Assembly: GCA_944389585.1 (NCBI GenBank) | Contig: CALXMW010000006.1 | Location: 1-64,000 of the forward strand | Reading direction: 5' to 3' | Length of the DNA stretch: 64,000 bases | Source: an uncultured Kiritimatiellota bacterium | GTDB lineage: Bacteria; Verrucomicrobiota; Kiritimatiellia; RFP12; DVOR01 | Part shown: piece by piece, positions 34,501 through 44,613 of the stretch | How positions within the stretch are numbered: the first letter of the stretch is position 1 | Layout: each line of letters starts with the position of its first letter | The notes under the pieces: model-generated | What the model was told of the DNA's origin: nothing | What the model saw: only the letters and a program-made list of their open reading frames with translations | Databases searched by the model: none | Program-made: the position numbers and the translations under genes

Positions 34501-37500
34501 ACAGGTGAGCTGAATCTGCCCGCCTCGGTGAAGGAGATCGGCTCCTATGCCTTCAGCCACTGTGCCGACCTAACCAAGATTACGCTCAATTCCATCCCTT
34601 CCGGGATGTATGAGGCGTTTGACGGGTGCTCCGGCGTCACGGAGGTCGTCTATACGTGTGATGTGCCGGAGCTTCCGCGGGTGTGGGACGGCCTCACAGG
34701 CCTGACTTCCTTCACGGTGAACGGCGATATCGGCACGTCGGCGAATTATGCGCTCTCGGATTGCGACAGCTTGGAGACGATGACGGTGAAGGGCAATTGG
34801 GGGACCATCGCGGCCGGTACCTTCTACAACCTTGGCAAGTTCACGACGCTGACCGTCACGGGCACCGTCGGCGCCGTCGGCAACTCGGCCTTTATGGGGT
34901 GTACGGCGCTGACTTCGGTGCCAACAATCGGCGATGCGTTCCTTGAGGGAGCCATCGGCAACAATGCCTTCCAAAACTGCTCGAGCCTGGAATCCGTCAC
35001 GCTCGACCGCAACATCCGCGCCATCGGCAACTACGCCTTCCGTGACTGCACCAGTCTTAAGACCGTCTCGATCTTGGGCGATCTCCGCACGATTGGCACC
35101 TATGCCTTTTCGGGGTGCACGGCGCTGAACAATCTGACGCTGCCGACCTCGCTGGTCTCCATCGGCGACTACGCCTTCCAGAACTGCAACGCCTTCCCCA
35201 AAGATGAGAACTTTGTCTATTCCTCGGAGGCAAAAACGGCCATCTTGGATCGGGTCTCGACATCGGCGACGCTAGCTATCCCCGAGGGCGTCACCATGAT
35301 CGGCCCCAGCGCGTTCGCCTCGGAATACAATCTGACGTCGCTGACGTTGCCTTCGACCCTGAAGACCATCGCCAACAAGGCCTTCTATAATTGCAACAAG
35401 CTTACGGAGGTCACCATCCCGGCCGGTGTCGTGACCATCGGCGACTATGCCTTCCAGAGCTGTTCCAAGCTTGCGACGGTGACCTTTGAGCCGAAGAGCC
35501 GGCTGGCAACGATGGGCAAGGGAGCCTTCTACGGCTGCAGTGCGCTGACGGGCTTCGCCTTCCAGCCCGGGGTGACGGCCATCGCCGACAACCTCTTGGG
35601 CGGATGCGGCAAGCTGGCGACGGTGACCTTTGAGCCGGGCTTTGCGCCGGAGTCGATCGGGGCAAACGCCTTCAGCGGTTGCACGACGCTCTCCGCGCTG
35701 ACCATCCCCGAAAGCGTGACCGTCATCGGCGACTATGCCTTCCAGAACTGCGACGATTTGACGGAGATGGCCATCCCGGAATTGGTCACGGCCATCCCGG
35801 ACAACTGCTTCAACAACTGTGACGGCCTCACCGCCGTGACCTTCGGGGAGCAGGTCACGTCCATCGGAGCCTCCGCCTTCTATGGATGCACCAAGCTGAC
35901 CACGCTGCCGGCGGCGGATGCCGATGGCATCGTCATCCCGGAGACGGTGACCACCCTCGGCGAAAAGGCCTTTTATAATTGCAAGGCCGTGACGAAGGTT
36001 ACCTTGCCGGATGTCATCACCGAGATTCCCGAGTCGCTCTTCTATAGGTGTGCCGCGCTGAACACGGTCAAGCTGGGTTCGGCCGTGACGAAGATCGGCA
36101 CGAACGCCTTCAGCGGTTGCACGGCGCTGGAAAGCATTAACCTGCCCGACACGCTGACCACCTTGGGATCGTCGGCTTTCAGCGACAGCGGACTGACCTC
36201 CGTGACCCTGCCGGACGGACTGACGAAGCTGTCCTATTACGGGTTCTCCGGGTGCAAACGGCTCACCTCGGTGACGCTGAGCCCGGACACCGTCGCCCTC
36301 GACACGGGGACCTTTTACGGGTGTACGGCTCTCACGGCCATCACCCTGCCCGCGGGGGTCACGGAGATCCCTCAGGCCGCCTTCATGAACTGCACCGCGC
36401 TGGAGACCGTCACGCTGGAGGGGGTGCTGACCAAGATCGGCTATCAGGCTTTCAGCGGTTGCCCATCGCTCCGCTTCGCGATTCCAGAGACGGTCGTCTC
36501 CATCGGCGGACAGGCCTTCAAAGGGTGCGCGGCCCTTACGGAGATCAGCATCCCGGAGGGCGTCACGGAGCTGGCGGCGAATGTCTTCCAAGATTGCGAC
36601 GGCCTGACGGAAGTCACCATCCCGGCCACCGTCGGGAAGTTCAACGCGAGCGCCTTCGCGGGGTGCGACAACCTCACAACGGTGACGCTCGGCGGATCGC
36701 CCACCGCTGTGTCGGATTCGATGTTCGACGGCTGCACGGCGCTGACTGCCATTCATCTGCCGGACACCGTCACCTCCATCGGCGCCTCCGCCTTCCGGAA
36801 CTGCACGGCGCTCACCTCCATCGATATTCCCCCCCGCGTGACCAAGATCGGGACCTACGCCTTCCAAAAGTCCGGCCTGACCTCCGTCGTCGTGCCCGAC
36901 ACGGTGACCTCACTGGGGACTTATACCTTCCAGGGCTGCGCGGCGCTGACCTCGGCCACCGTCGGCGAGGGCGTCGCCACGATCGGCAACTACACCTTCG
37001 GCGACTGCACGGCGCTCACGAAGGTGACGCTGCCGGCCGACCTGAAGGAGATCGGAAGATCCGCCTTCTACGGATGCACGGCGCTCACGGCCATTGACAT
37101 TCCCTCCGGCGTGACCAAGGTCGGGAGCAACGCGTTTGAAAAGTCCGGTCTGATCGCCGCCGTCCTGCCCGACACCGTGACCTCGCTGGGAACCTATGCC
37201 TTCCAGAACAGCACGTCGCTGACTTCGGTGGATGTCGGCGCGAGGCTTACGAAGCTCGACACCCGCACTTTCTACGGATGCACGGCGCTCTCGGAGGTGA
37301 CGCTGCCGGCCGGCCTGAAGGAGATCGGGAGCAGCGCGTTTCAGGACTGCACGGCGCTTGATGCCATCACAATCCCCGAGGACGTAACCAAAATCGGGAG
37401 CAGCGCGTTCCAGGACTGCACGGCGCTCTCGGAAGTGACGCTGCCGGCCGGTCTGGAGGAGATCGGGAGCAGCGCGTTCCAGAACTGCACGGCGCTCTCG

Positions 37501-39006
37501 GCCATCGCAATCCCCGAGGGTGCGACCACCATCGGGAGCAGAGCGTTCCAAAATGCCGGCCTGACGTCCGTCTCGGTGCCCGGGTCGGTGACCTCGCTGG
37601 GGACGTACGTCTTCCAGGATTGCGCGGCGCTCACGTCCGCCGCCTTCGGCGAGGGCATCAACGCGATCCCCAATTACACGTTTGACGGATGCACGGCGCT
37701 CTCGGAGGTGACGCTACCGGCGACGCTGACGGAAATCGGAACCTACGCCTTCCAGAACTGCACATCGCTCACGGCCGCCGGTATACCTTCCAACGTGACC
37801 AAGATCGGAGGCTACGCATTCAAGAATTCCGGCCTGACCTCCGTCTCGGTACCCGGGTCGGTGACCTCAATGGGGACGTATGTCTTCCAGAATTGCACGG
37901 CGCTGACCTCGGCCGCCTTCGGCGAGGGCATCAACGCGATCCCCAATTACACGTTTTACGGATGCACGGCGCTCTCGAAGGTGACGCTGCCGGCGACGCT
38001 GACGGAAATCGGCGCTAACGCCTTCAACGGATGCACGGCGCTCACGGCCGTCACAATCCCCTCCGGCGTGACCAAGATCGGGAATTACGCCTTCCTGAAG
38101 TGCGGCCTGACGTCCGTCTTGGTGCCCGGGTCGGTGACCTCGCTGGGGATGTACGTCTTTCAGAATTGCACGGCGCTGACCTCGGCCACGCTCGGGGAAG
38201 GGATCACGGTCATCCCGAGCAGTACCTTCTCCGGGTGCACGGAGCTGGCGGCCGTCACGTTGCCGGACAGCGTGACCACCGTCAATTCCAACGCCTTCGG
38301 GAACTGCAGGAAACTGGTCTCGCTCACCATCCGGGGCGATGTGCCCACTTCGGTGAACAGCTACGCCTTCCCCACGGGGAATTATCTGGCCGAAGGCGCC
38401 ACGCTTTATTACCCGGCCGCGCAGGAAGCGGCGTGGAAGGCGGCGGCCGACGCGGACGGCAAATGGAAGGGCTTCACACTGGCCGTGCTCGCGGCCGTGG
38501 CCATGCCCAATGTCCCTGAGGGCGCGGCAGGTTACACCGACATGGCCGTGCTCGAGCGCCTTCAGTCCGCCGCCTTGAAGGCCGGCATCACCGACGGCAC
38601 GTTCGACGTCTTCCGCCAGAACAGCGACGGCACCGTGGTTCGGGAACTCCTCGCGCCGACGACCGTGGAGGATGCGCTGAACTGCTTTGCCGGGCTTGAG
38701 CCGGTGGCGGTCACGCTTGAGGACGGGACGGCCATGGTGGTCCTGCCCTATACCTTCGACGTCTGCGGCATCTCCGTCGAGGCGTCGGAGGTCGTCGTCA
38801 CGGTCAAGGTCGAGAGCGGCCTTCCCAAGATGCCCCTGACCTTCGCCGAGGGCATCGCCTATGCCATTGTGCCCACCACGGAGGGCACCGCGCCCGTCGT
38901 CATCGTACGGGAGGAAGTGGCCGGCGACACCGCCACGCTGGCGTTCGCCCCGCCGGAGGGACACTCCACCTACCTCTTCAAGGCGTCGGTTTCGCCTCTT
39001 CGGTAA
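31594..39006 (+). CDS. giant BspA-like leucine-rich repeat surface protein
   Basis: A 2470-aa exported protein (MKRFVFWIWALCAAAPGFADQ). Residues about 35-2310 are BspA/TpLRR-type (LRR_5) repeats of about 23 residues with the pattern IPxxVTxIGxxAFxxCxxLTxV. Parts of the 3' half have a higher-order period of 91 codons. The last ~150 residues form a separate beta-rich domain also found at the end of the protein at 17289. BspA-type proteins mediate adhesion to host proteins or other bacteria. The ATG at 31594 follows GGAGAACGGTC. Expression may be controlled by the leader and the IS-derived promoter upstream. GC content is lower than in neighbouring housekeeping genes. Confidence 0.88.
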   Translation: MKRFVFWIWALCAAAPGFADQVTIDGVTWTYSVRSREGASYAVIEEASGVRGAVTVPATLGGAPVTELETGFLGMSGVFYGCTELTEVRWEEGCAIEKIGGYAFRGCTSLTEITIPPSVTKLGNQAFRGSGLETVTIPGTVKTLGAEVFAKCPDLKTAVFEEGDELYDADVGDGLFVACPELETVTLKRLQTLSDSFFLDCPKLTSVSLPTTLWEIKDGAFGLSPNIAFTLDAGVTRFSVENGLLRSATGLCYVPGNPERLEIPDGITDISGGICRGMTNLREVTVPDTLKSIGTFAFYGCASLEEVDLSGTQVTMLPEGAFANCPALAWVRLPATFGSFMMDSTFAYSPNVRFEVAEACKSFSSDALGTLYDKDKTVLFIGPNVASFTVPETVTAIAPYAFDGHTALTSITLPASVRDFGYDVFRGCTNLTPVNGLVLDAEQTTVLGIDAGKTAVAAEDFPETVWRVADYAFYENTSLLSAAFPSWVTSIGAFAFYYCDNLGSVTFAEGLEEIRDGAFYSTGIGGELNLPTTLTDLGDLAFGNTNVMEVKMGGTPGLRDNPNLTLAGNPFAECYGLPIDPATGVRYETAIENNPRVVVGVGGVVVDDAGQGTEVEDILVEHLVLPESVRYICDEGLDLCPEWNKLALLPKTIEVPGPIYRVGSGAIRDGYGLTSITFDGDVGEVDTKAFTCLSALQSVTFKGDVGVVRGNVFWESLGDLGALEGASCSLTFEGNVGTIESLAFDGNVLYEDWGYNPLKEYLTSVTFGGSVGSIGARAFRGLAALPTVTFGGTVGPIGDWAFYGCSSLRTVTGCKPESLGVGAFYGCSALTGAPDLSRVAEVPIEAFRGCTALTEVTLADAVTLGENAFYGCAKLTGLKTASGGDPTVTLATFVFYECAALTGITLDPATTEIPNYAFYGCEALTALEWPETLTAIGSSAFRLTGLTGELNLPASVKEIGSSAFSRTGLTGELNLPASVKEIGSYAFSHCADLTKITLNSIPSGMYEAFDGCSGVTEVVYTCDVPELPRVWDGLTGLTSFTVNGDIGTSANYALSDCDSLETMTVKGNWGTIAAGTFYNLGKFTTLTVTGTVGAVGNSAFMGCTALTSVPTIGDAFLEGAIGNNAFQNCSSLESVTLDRNIRAIGNYAFRDCTSLKTVSILGDLRTIGTYAFSGCTALNNLTLPTSLVSIGDYAFQNCNAFPKDENFVYSSEAKTAILDRVSTSATLAIPEGVTMIGPSAFASEYNLTSLTLPSTLKTIANKAFYNCNKLTEVTIPAGVVTIGDYAFQSCSKLATVTFEPKSRLATMGKGAFYGCSALTGFAFQPGVTAIADNLLGGCGKLATVTFEPGFAPESIGANAFSGCTTLSALTIPESVTVIGDYAFQNCDDLTEMAIPELVTAIPDNCFNNCDGLTAVTFGEQVTSIGASAFYGCTKLTTLPAADADGIVIPETVTTLGEKAFYNCKAVTKVTLPDVITEIPESLFYRCAALNTVKLGSAVTKIGTNAFSGCTALESINLPDTLTTLGSSAFSDSGLTSVTLPDGLTKLSYYGFSGCKRLTSVTLSPDTVALDTGTFYGCTALTAITLPAGVTEIPQAAFMNCTALETVTLEGVLTKIGYQAFSGCPSLRFAIPETVVSIGGQAFKGCAALTEISIPEGVTELAANVFQDCDGLTEVTIPATVGKFNASAFAGCDNLTTVTLGGSPTAVSDSMFDGCTALTAIHLPDTVTSIGASAFRNCTALTSIDIPPRVTKIGTYAFQKSGLTSVVVPDTVTSLGTYTFQGCAALTSATVGEGVATIGNYTFGDCTALTKVTLPADLKEIGRSAFYGCTALTAIDIPSGVTKVGSNAFEKSGLIAAVLPDTVTSLGTYAFQNSTSLTSVDVGARLTKLDTRTFYGCTALSEVTLPAGLKEIGSSAFQDCTALDAITIPEDVTKIGSSAFQDCTALSEVTLPAGLEEIGSSAFQNCTALSAIAIPEGATTIGSRAFQNAGLTSVSVPGSVTSLGTYVFQDCAALTSAAFGEGINAIPNYTFDGCTALSEVTLPATLTEIGTYAFQNCTSLTAAGIPSNVTKIGGYAFKNSGLTSVSVPGSVTSMGTYVFQNCTALTSAAFGEGINAIPNYTFYGCTALSKVTLPATLTEIGANAFNGCTALTAVTIPSGVTKIGNYAFLKCGLTSVLVPGSVTSLGMYVFQNCTALTSATLGEGITVIPSSTFSGCTELAAVTLPDSVTTVNSNAFGNCRKLVSLTIRGDVPTSVNSYAFPTGNYLAEGATLYYPAAQEAAWKAAADADGKWKGFTLAVLAAVAMPNVPEGAAGYTDMAVLERLQSAALKAGITDGTFDVFRQNSDGTVVRELLAPTTVEDALNCFAGLEPVAVTLEDGTAMVVLPYTFDVCGISVEASEVVVTVKVESGLPKMPLTFAEGIAYAIVPTTEGTAPVVIVREEVAGDTATLAFAPPEGHSTYLFKASVSPLR

Positions 39007-39014
39007 ATCAATGC

Positions 39015-39049
39015 CGAACCCGCGTTCCGGGAATCCGGAGCGCGGGTTC
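39015..39049 (+). terminator. possible terminator after the BspA-like gene
   Basis: GAACCCGCG pairs with CGCGGGTTC around an inner TCCGG-GAAT-CCGGA hairpin, 9 bp after the stop. It is followed by CTCTTC, a poor T tract, so termination efficiency is uncertain. Confidence 0.45.
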
Positions 39050-39597
39050 TCTTCGGGCCTAAGGGGCGATTGACGTTCGCGATGCGGCGAATGGGACGTG
39101 AGCCGAAAACGCCGTGAATTGGGAATGGACGCCTCATTGAAGTGTGCGCTGAAGGGCGCCCCTCAATGGCATGTCGCGTTGTCCGGCCCATTCGGCGATC
39201 CCTGTGAGCCCCTTTCATGTGGGCTTTGCCCTTGAACCCCACGACCTCCCACAGACTCAGACGTCATGCCGTGCGATTCCGACGCGGCTCTGTTGCGGTT
39301 TTGGGATCAAGGGCTTGTGTCTGCCGGAAGAGGCGTGGCGCGTGCGAAGGGGCGTAGCCCCTCAAGGCCCCCGTGAAACAATCCATGTCCGCAATAACGG
39401 ACGGAGAACCCCGACGAAACAGGGCGAACGCATCTAAATGCCGTTGTGGTTGTGATGCTCTCCTGTTTGGGTGAATACGTTGCTCACTCAGAAACGACAA
39501 ACTATGTGCGGTGTCTTGGGTGGGTGCGTATTCTTTTGGACTGGCAATCATTGTGATTGCAACCACATTTAGGTGCGTTTGCCCTGCCGACGAAAGT
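39050..39597. other. non-coding, repeat-bearing region
   Basis: About 550 bp without a supportable gene. It contains an imperfect inverted pair: GGGCGAACGCATCTAAATG (39423-39441) opposes GGGCAAACGCACCTAAATG read on the other strand (39585-39567), with further similarity outward. The frames here are short and resemble no protein I know. It is probably accumulated mobile-element debris. Confidence 0.5.
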
Positions 39598-39828
39598 TTC
39601 TTCTGCAGTTACTGTGGGTAAACTCAGGGGGAGGAGGGAAGTTCCCGACAGGTGGCGGGGATTTCAAAGTCCCCGCCTTTCCTGCCGAGAACTTCCTTTT
39701 TGTTCGTATTGCAATCAGTTATCTTACGTGGATTTCTTTAGGGAGCATGAGAGATGGGAAAGGCGTTGCCCTCAGCGTCTATCGCATTTGTGGACTAAAC
39801 GGTTTTACCCACAGTAACTGCAGAAGAA
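39598..39828. mobile_element. MITE-like element with 25-bp perfect terminal inverted repeats
   Basis: The 25 bp at 39598-39622 (starting TTCTTCTGCAGTTACTG) recur as an exact inverse at 39804-39828. The 231-bp unit has no gene. Inside, GGAAGTTCCCGACAGG opposes CCTGCCGAGAACTTCC around GGCGGGGA/TCCCCGCC, a hairpin of about 60 nt followed by a T tract (39708-39713). The form is that of a non-autonomous transposable element. No partner transposase with these ends was recognised in the window. Confidence 0.6.
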
Positions 39829-39896
39829 CCCCACACATGTAGAATGTCAATAGATTTGCGCAGTGCGTTTGGGAAAACTTGGGACATACGCATGGA

Positions 39897-40961
39897 TTAG
39901 GAGACCTTTTTGGGGGTATGTGGGTAGTGGACGATGAGGCGATGGGTCTGTTTAAGCGCACGAGGGCTTAGCTTGGAAAAGTTGGTGGATTTGGGGCAGT
40001 AGAGGCGCAGGAGGCGGTACCGGTGGCGTTCAATGGAGCCTTTCTCCCAAGCACTGTAGGGATGGCAGTAGTAGATGGGGACATGAAGGAGGGCTTCAAG
40101 TGTGTCTTCATGGAGAAACTCCGAGCCATTATCGGTGAGAATCGTCTTAAGTTCGTGGCCGTTGGCGTAAAGGTCGCGGCGAAAACAACGAAGTGCGGAG
40201 GTCACGGAGGCTTGAGAAATGGTTGGAAGGGCATACATATAGAAGCGGCGGGGCGCTGTTGGATTGCCATGGTGGGGGTCGACAAGGGTGAGGATGCCAC
40301 CGCGGCCGCCGGAAGAATGGACGGTGTCCATCTGGAAATGTCCGGGCTCGGTGTGATGGCGCGCGGCAGGAGGAAGGTCGTCGATCATGTGCTTGGGGGC
40401 GTGGTTGCGGGGGACATCGGTGGAGGCGGGCTTGTGTTGGTTTTTCTTGTAACGCTTGTGGGTAAGAGGTCTGCCGCGTGCATCCTGAAGTTCGCCTTTG
40501 TCCATCAGGCGATAGACGGTGCTGCGACTGAGGAGATATGCGTTGGGTGATATCTCGTGAAGCACCTTCAATGTGTAGGTGACACTTTTCGTTTTGGAAT
40601 ATACCTTTGCAAAGTCTCGAGCAAAGAAGTTTGAGACCTTGCCGCGGGGCCCTTTGTTGGCGTTGCGTCTTCGGGTCTCTTCCACGGCAAACCCCGGGCT
40701 TAGGTCTAAGTACTCCCACCGCTTTTTGTCGGGAAGATACCACGTCAACCGCTTGGCGGTGGTTCCTTTTTTGAGGATGTATCTCACGGTTGAGGGTTTT
40801 TCCCCGATCATTCGCGCGAACGCTCTGACAGAGGGTCTGGCAACGGATTTCCGATACATGTTCCAATACCTAATGCACGCCTCCACGTCAGCCTTTCCGT
40901 TTTTGCGAATGCACGATTCTTGCGTTCGTTGCCTGCGAGAAGAAGTGATACACTGTTGCAC
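39897..40961 (-). CDS. IS30-family transposase, apparently intact
   Basis: A 354-aa transposase. The N-terminal region has VRAFARMIGEKPSTVRYIL (helix-turn-helix) and SRSTVYRLMDKGE. The DDE catalytic core is visible as FQMDTVHSSGG, ILTDNGSEFLHED and WEKGSIERHRYRLLR, with the expected spacing. I choose the GTG start at 40961 because AAGAAGGAACC lies 6-8 bp upstream; longer upstream readings pass through the GC palindrome and efp leader and lack family similarity. The C-terminus is HRLIVHYPHTPKKVS. It shares only the catalytic motifs with copy 1. Confidence 0.82.
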   Translation of the reverse strand: MQQCITSSRRQRTQESCIRKNGKADVEACIRYWNMYRKSVARPSVRAFARMIGEKPSTVRYILKKGTTAKRLTWYLPDKKRWEYLDLSPGFAVEETRRRNANKGPRGKVSNFFARDFAKVYSKTKSVTYTLKVLHEISPNAYLLSRSTVYRLMDKGELQDARGRPLTHKRYKKNQHKPASTDVPRNHAPKHMIDDLPPAARHHTEPGHFQMDTVHSSGGRGGILTLVDPHHGNPTAPRRFYMYALPTISQASVTSALRCFRRDLYANGHELKTILTDNGSEFLHEDTLEALLHVPIYYCHPYSAWEKGSIERHRYRLLRLYCPKSTNFSKLSPRALKQTHRLIVHYPHTPKKVS

Positions 40962-40984
40962 GCCGTCGGTTCCTTCTTTGTGTG

Positions 40985-41001
40985 TGGCACATAGTGTGCC
41001 A
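40985..41001. promoter_or_regulatory. dyad at the start of the IS30 copy 2 transposase
   Basis: TGGCACATAGTGTGCCA is a perfect 7-bp inverted repeat with a 3-nt centre, lying 25-40 bp before the transposase GTG. It could be an operator for autoregulation or a translation-blocking hairpin. Confidence 0.4.
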
Positions 41002-41137
41002 AGAAAGGCCGACGGCGTTTTTGCTTTTGGGCCGCGCCGCCCCCCGGGGGGGCGGGTTGCGGGGAGCCTTCTTTGCCTTATTGGATGCGTCATTACATTT
41101 TGCATCGATCGCATCCAAAGGAAACCCAAGCGCCGAT

Positions 41138-41167
41138 TTGACGGCCAAGGGGAGGATGCGCTATAGC
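41138..41167 (+). promoter_or_regulatory. possible efp promoter spanning the IS30 copy 2 end
   Basis: TTGACG (41138-41143), at the inferred IS right end, an 18-bp spacer, and TATAGC (41162-41167). The geometry repeats that seen at the right end of IS30 copy 1. The -10 is weak. Confidence 0.35.
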
Positions 41168-41204
41168 AATGTGGTTTACGACGCATAGACAAGGATAGAA
41201 TCCC

Positions 41205-41769
41205 ATGTATACCGCGCTCCGACCTCAAAAAAGGCCTCAAGATCATGTTCGAGGGCCAGCCCTGGATCATCACGGACTTTGATTTCTCCAAGCCCGGCAA
41301 GGGCCAGGCCATCTACAACTGCAAGCTGCGCAATATGCTCAACGGCTCGGGCAAGTCTTGCTCGTTCCGCTCGAACGATTGCTTTGAGAAGCCCGACTTG
41401 GCCCAGAAGCCCCTCGTCTATTCCTACGAGGACGCCGGCGAGTATGTCTTCAACGACGAGGATTACAACGAAATCCGCGTGGGTAAGGACGTCTTGGGCG
41501 ACAAGACCTACTTCTTGACCGATGGGCTGGAAGTCGACGCCCTCCTCTACGAGGACGAGGTGATCGACATCGAGCTGCCCTCCTTCATCGAGCGCAAGGT
41601 CATCAAGTGCGACCCCGGCGTGCGCGGCAACACCGCGGCCGGCAAGGTCACCAAGCCAGGTACCGTCGAGGGTGGCTATCAGTTGCCCGTGCCGCTCTTC
41701 ATCAACGAGGGCGACCTCATCCGCATCGACACCCGTACCGGTGAATACGCCGACCGCGTGGAAGCCTAA
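41205..41769 (+). pseudogene. efp: elongation factor P with a one-base frameshift at codon 5
   Basis: EF-P relieves ribosome stalling at polyproline. The expected start, ATG TAT ACC GCG at 41205 with AAGGA upstream, encodes MYTA; then one extra C at about 41217 shifts the frame. From 41218 the normal frame continues as SDLKKGLKIMFEGQPW, then SKPGKGQAIYNCKLRN with the conserved modifiable Lys region, and the two OB domains to EYADRVEA. Without correction only an internal start at 41245 (MFEGQ) remains, removing the first 13 residues of domain I. This is either a real mutation beside the IS or a sequence error. Otherwise the length (about 187 aa) is normal. Confidence 0.75.
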
Positions 41770-41787
41770 GCGCCAAGGAGCCCGCAC

Positions 41788-42279
41788 ATGGCCAAGAAAG
41801 AGCTTCCCACCCTCAAGGACGTCTCGCGCATCCCCGAAGAGTTGCGCCCCGTCGTCAATTGGTGGCAGGATCACGGCACCAAGGCGCTCACGTGGGCCAT
41901 CGTCGCGGTGGCCGCGTGCGTGGCGGCCTATCTCTGGCACTCCGACAACCGAGCCGACGACGCCCAAGCGGAGATCGCATTGGCCAGTGAGCGCGAAGTA
42001 GACCTGCAGCCCATCATCGACGAGGGCCCGGCCGCGAAACCCCTCCTCCAGCTGGTCCAGGCGCGCAGCCTCTATGATGCGGGCGACTATGAGGGCGCGT
42101 TGGCCGTCTACGGGGAAGCCCGCGAGGCATTGGCCGACGACCCGGACCTCAAGGTTGTCCCCGAGGTGGGCCGCATCTGTGCGCTCACGGGGCTCGGCCG
42201 CTTGGACGAGGCCCTCTCTGCGGCCAATGCGATTGAGGCCGCCCTCGTCGAGACGCTTCTCGCACGTTGGCGCCATTGA
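41788..42279 (+). CDS. membrane-anchored TPR protein (YfgM-like), possibly truncated
   Basis: A 163-aa protein. Residues 1-30 are cytoplasmic, a single membrane segment follows (TWAIVAVAACVAAYLW, about residues 35-50), then TPR-like helices (QLVQARSLYDAGDYEGALAVYGEA, GRICALTGLGRLDEALSAANAI). The layout resembles YfgM-type anchors. The sequence ends abruptly in ETLLARWRH, shorter than usual, and the next 250 bp hold no continuation that I can recognise. AAGGAG lies 9 bp before the ATG. It follows efp by 18 bp and is likely co-transcribed. Confidence 0.6.
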   Translation: MAKKELPTLKDVSRIPEELRPVVNWWQDHGTKALTWAIVAVAACVAAYLWHSDNRADDAQAEIALASEREVDLQPIIDEGPAAKPLLQLVQARSLYDAGDYEGALAVYGEAREALADDPDLKVVPEVGRICALTGLGRLDEALSAANAIEAALVETLLARWRH

Positions 42280-42537
42280 ACGCCCCAATGCAGAAGATGG
42301 CAGGGAAAGGCCTTTCGAGAGAGAAATAGGGCAAACGCCCAACAAGGCTTTGTGGCCAGAGGGAACCAAGGCCCTCTCAAAACACACCCGCGCTTATTCC
42401 ACAGCCCGAAGGGCGCCAGTTCCCTGACTTACAAACACTCTTGAAGGGATTGAAAGACGGGGACACCATCTAAGGATTGAGCCGAGAAAGCAGGGCGCAA
42501 CGTAAATACTGCACGGCGTCCAAGCGCACGGCGGGGG

Positions 42538-44581
<2,044 letters not shown>

Positions 44582-44613
44582 GCCAAACCGAAACCAAAAA
44601 GGGAAAGACCGCC

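Larger units (their letters stand above)
39845..41143 (-). mobile_element. IS30-type insertion sequence, copy 2
   Basis: A ~1.3-kb element with an intact IS30-family transposase on the minus strand, different in sequence from copy 1. Putative ends are TGTCAATAGATTTGCGC (39845-39861) and, on the other strand, CGTCAAATCGGCGC (41143-41130); the repeat is imperfect, so the ends are approximate. It contains a GC palindrome at 41037-41055, and the dyad TGGCACA-TAG-TGTGCCA (40985-41001) lies just before the transposase ribosome site. It sits immediately upstream of efp. Confidence 0.6.

Noticed and set aside
31594-39006. CRISPR-like regularity of repeats
   Set aside because: The repeats are coding, in frame, of ~69 bp and 273 bp period with degenerate sequence; they encode leucine-rich repeats, not spacers.
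39630-39715. Integron attC site for the long hairpin in the MITE-like element
   Set aside because: The expected GTTRRRY and RYYYAAC core sites are not at the hairpin ends, and no integrase or cassette array is present.
42280-42537. A continuation of the TPR gene or a small gene in this gap
   Set aside because: The frames are short and mixed, with no motif, ribosome site or terminator that I could support.
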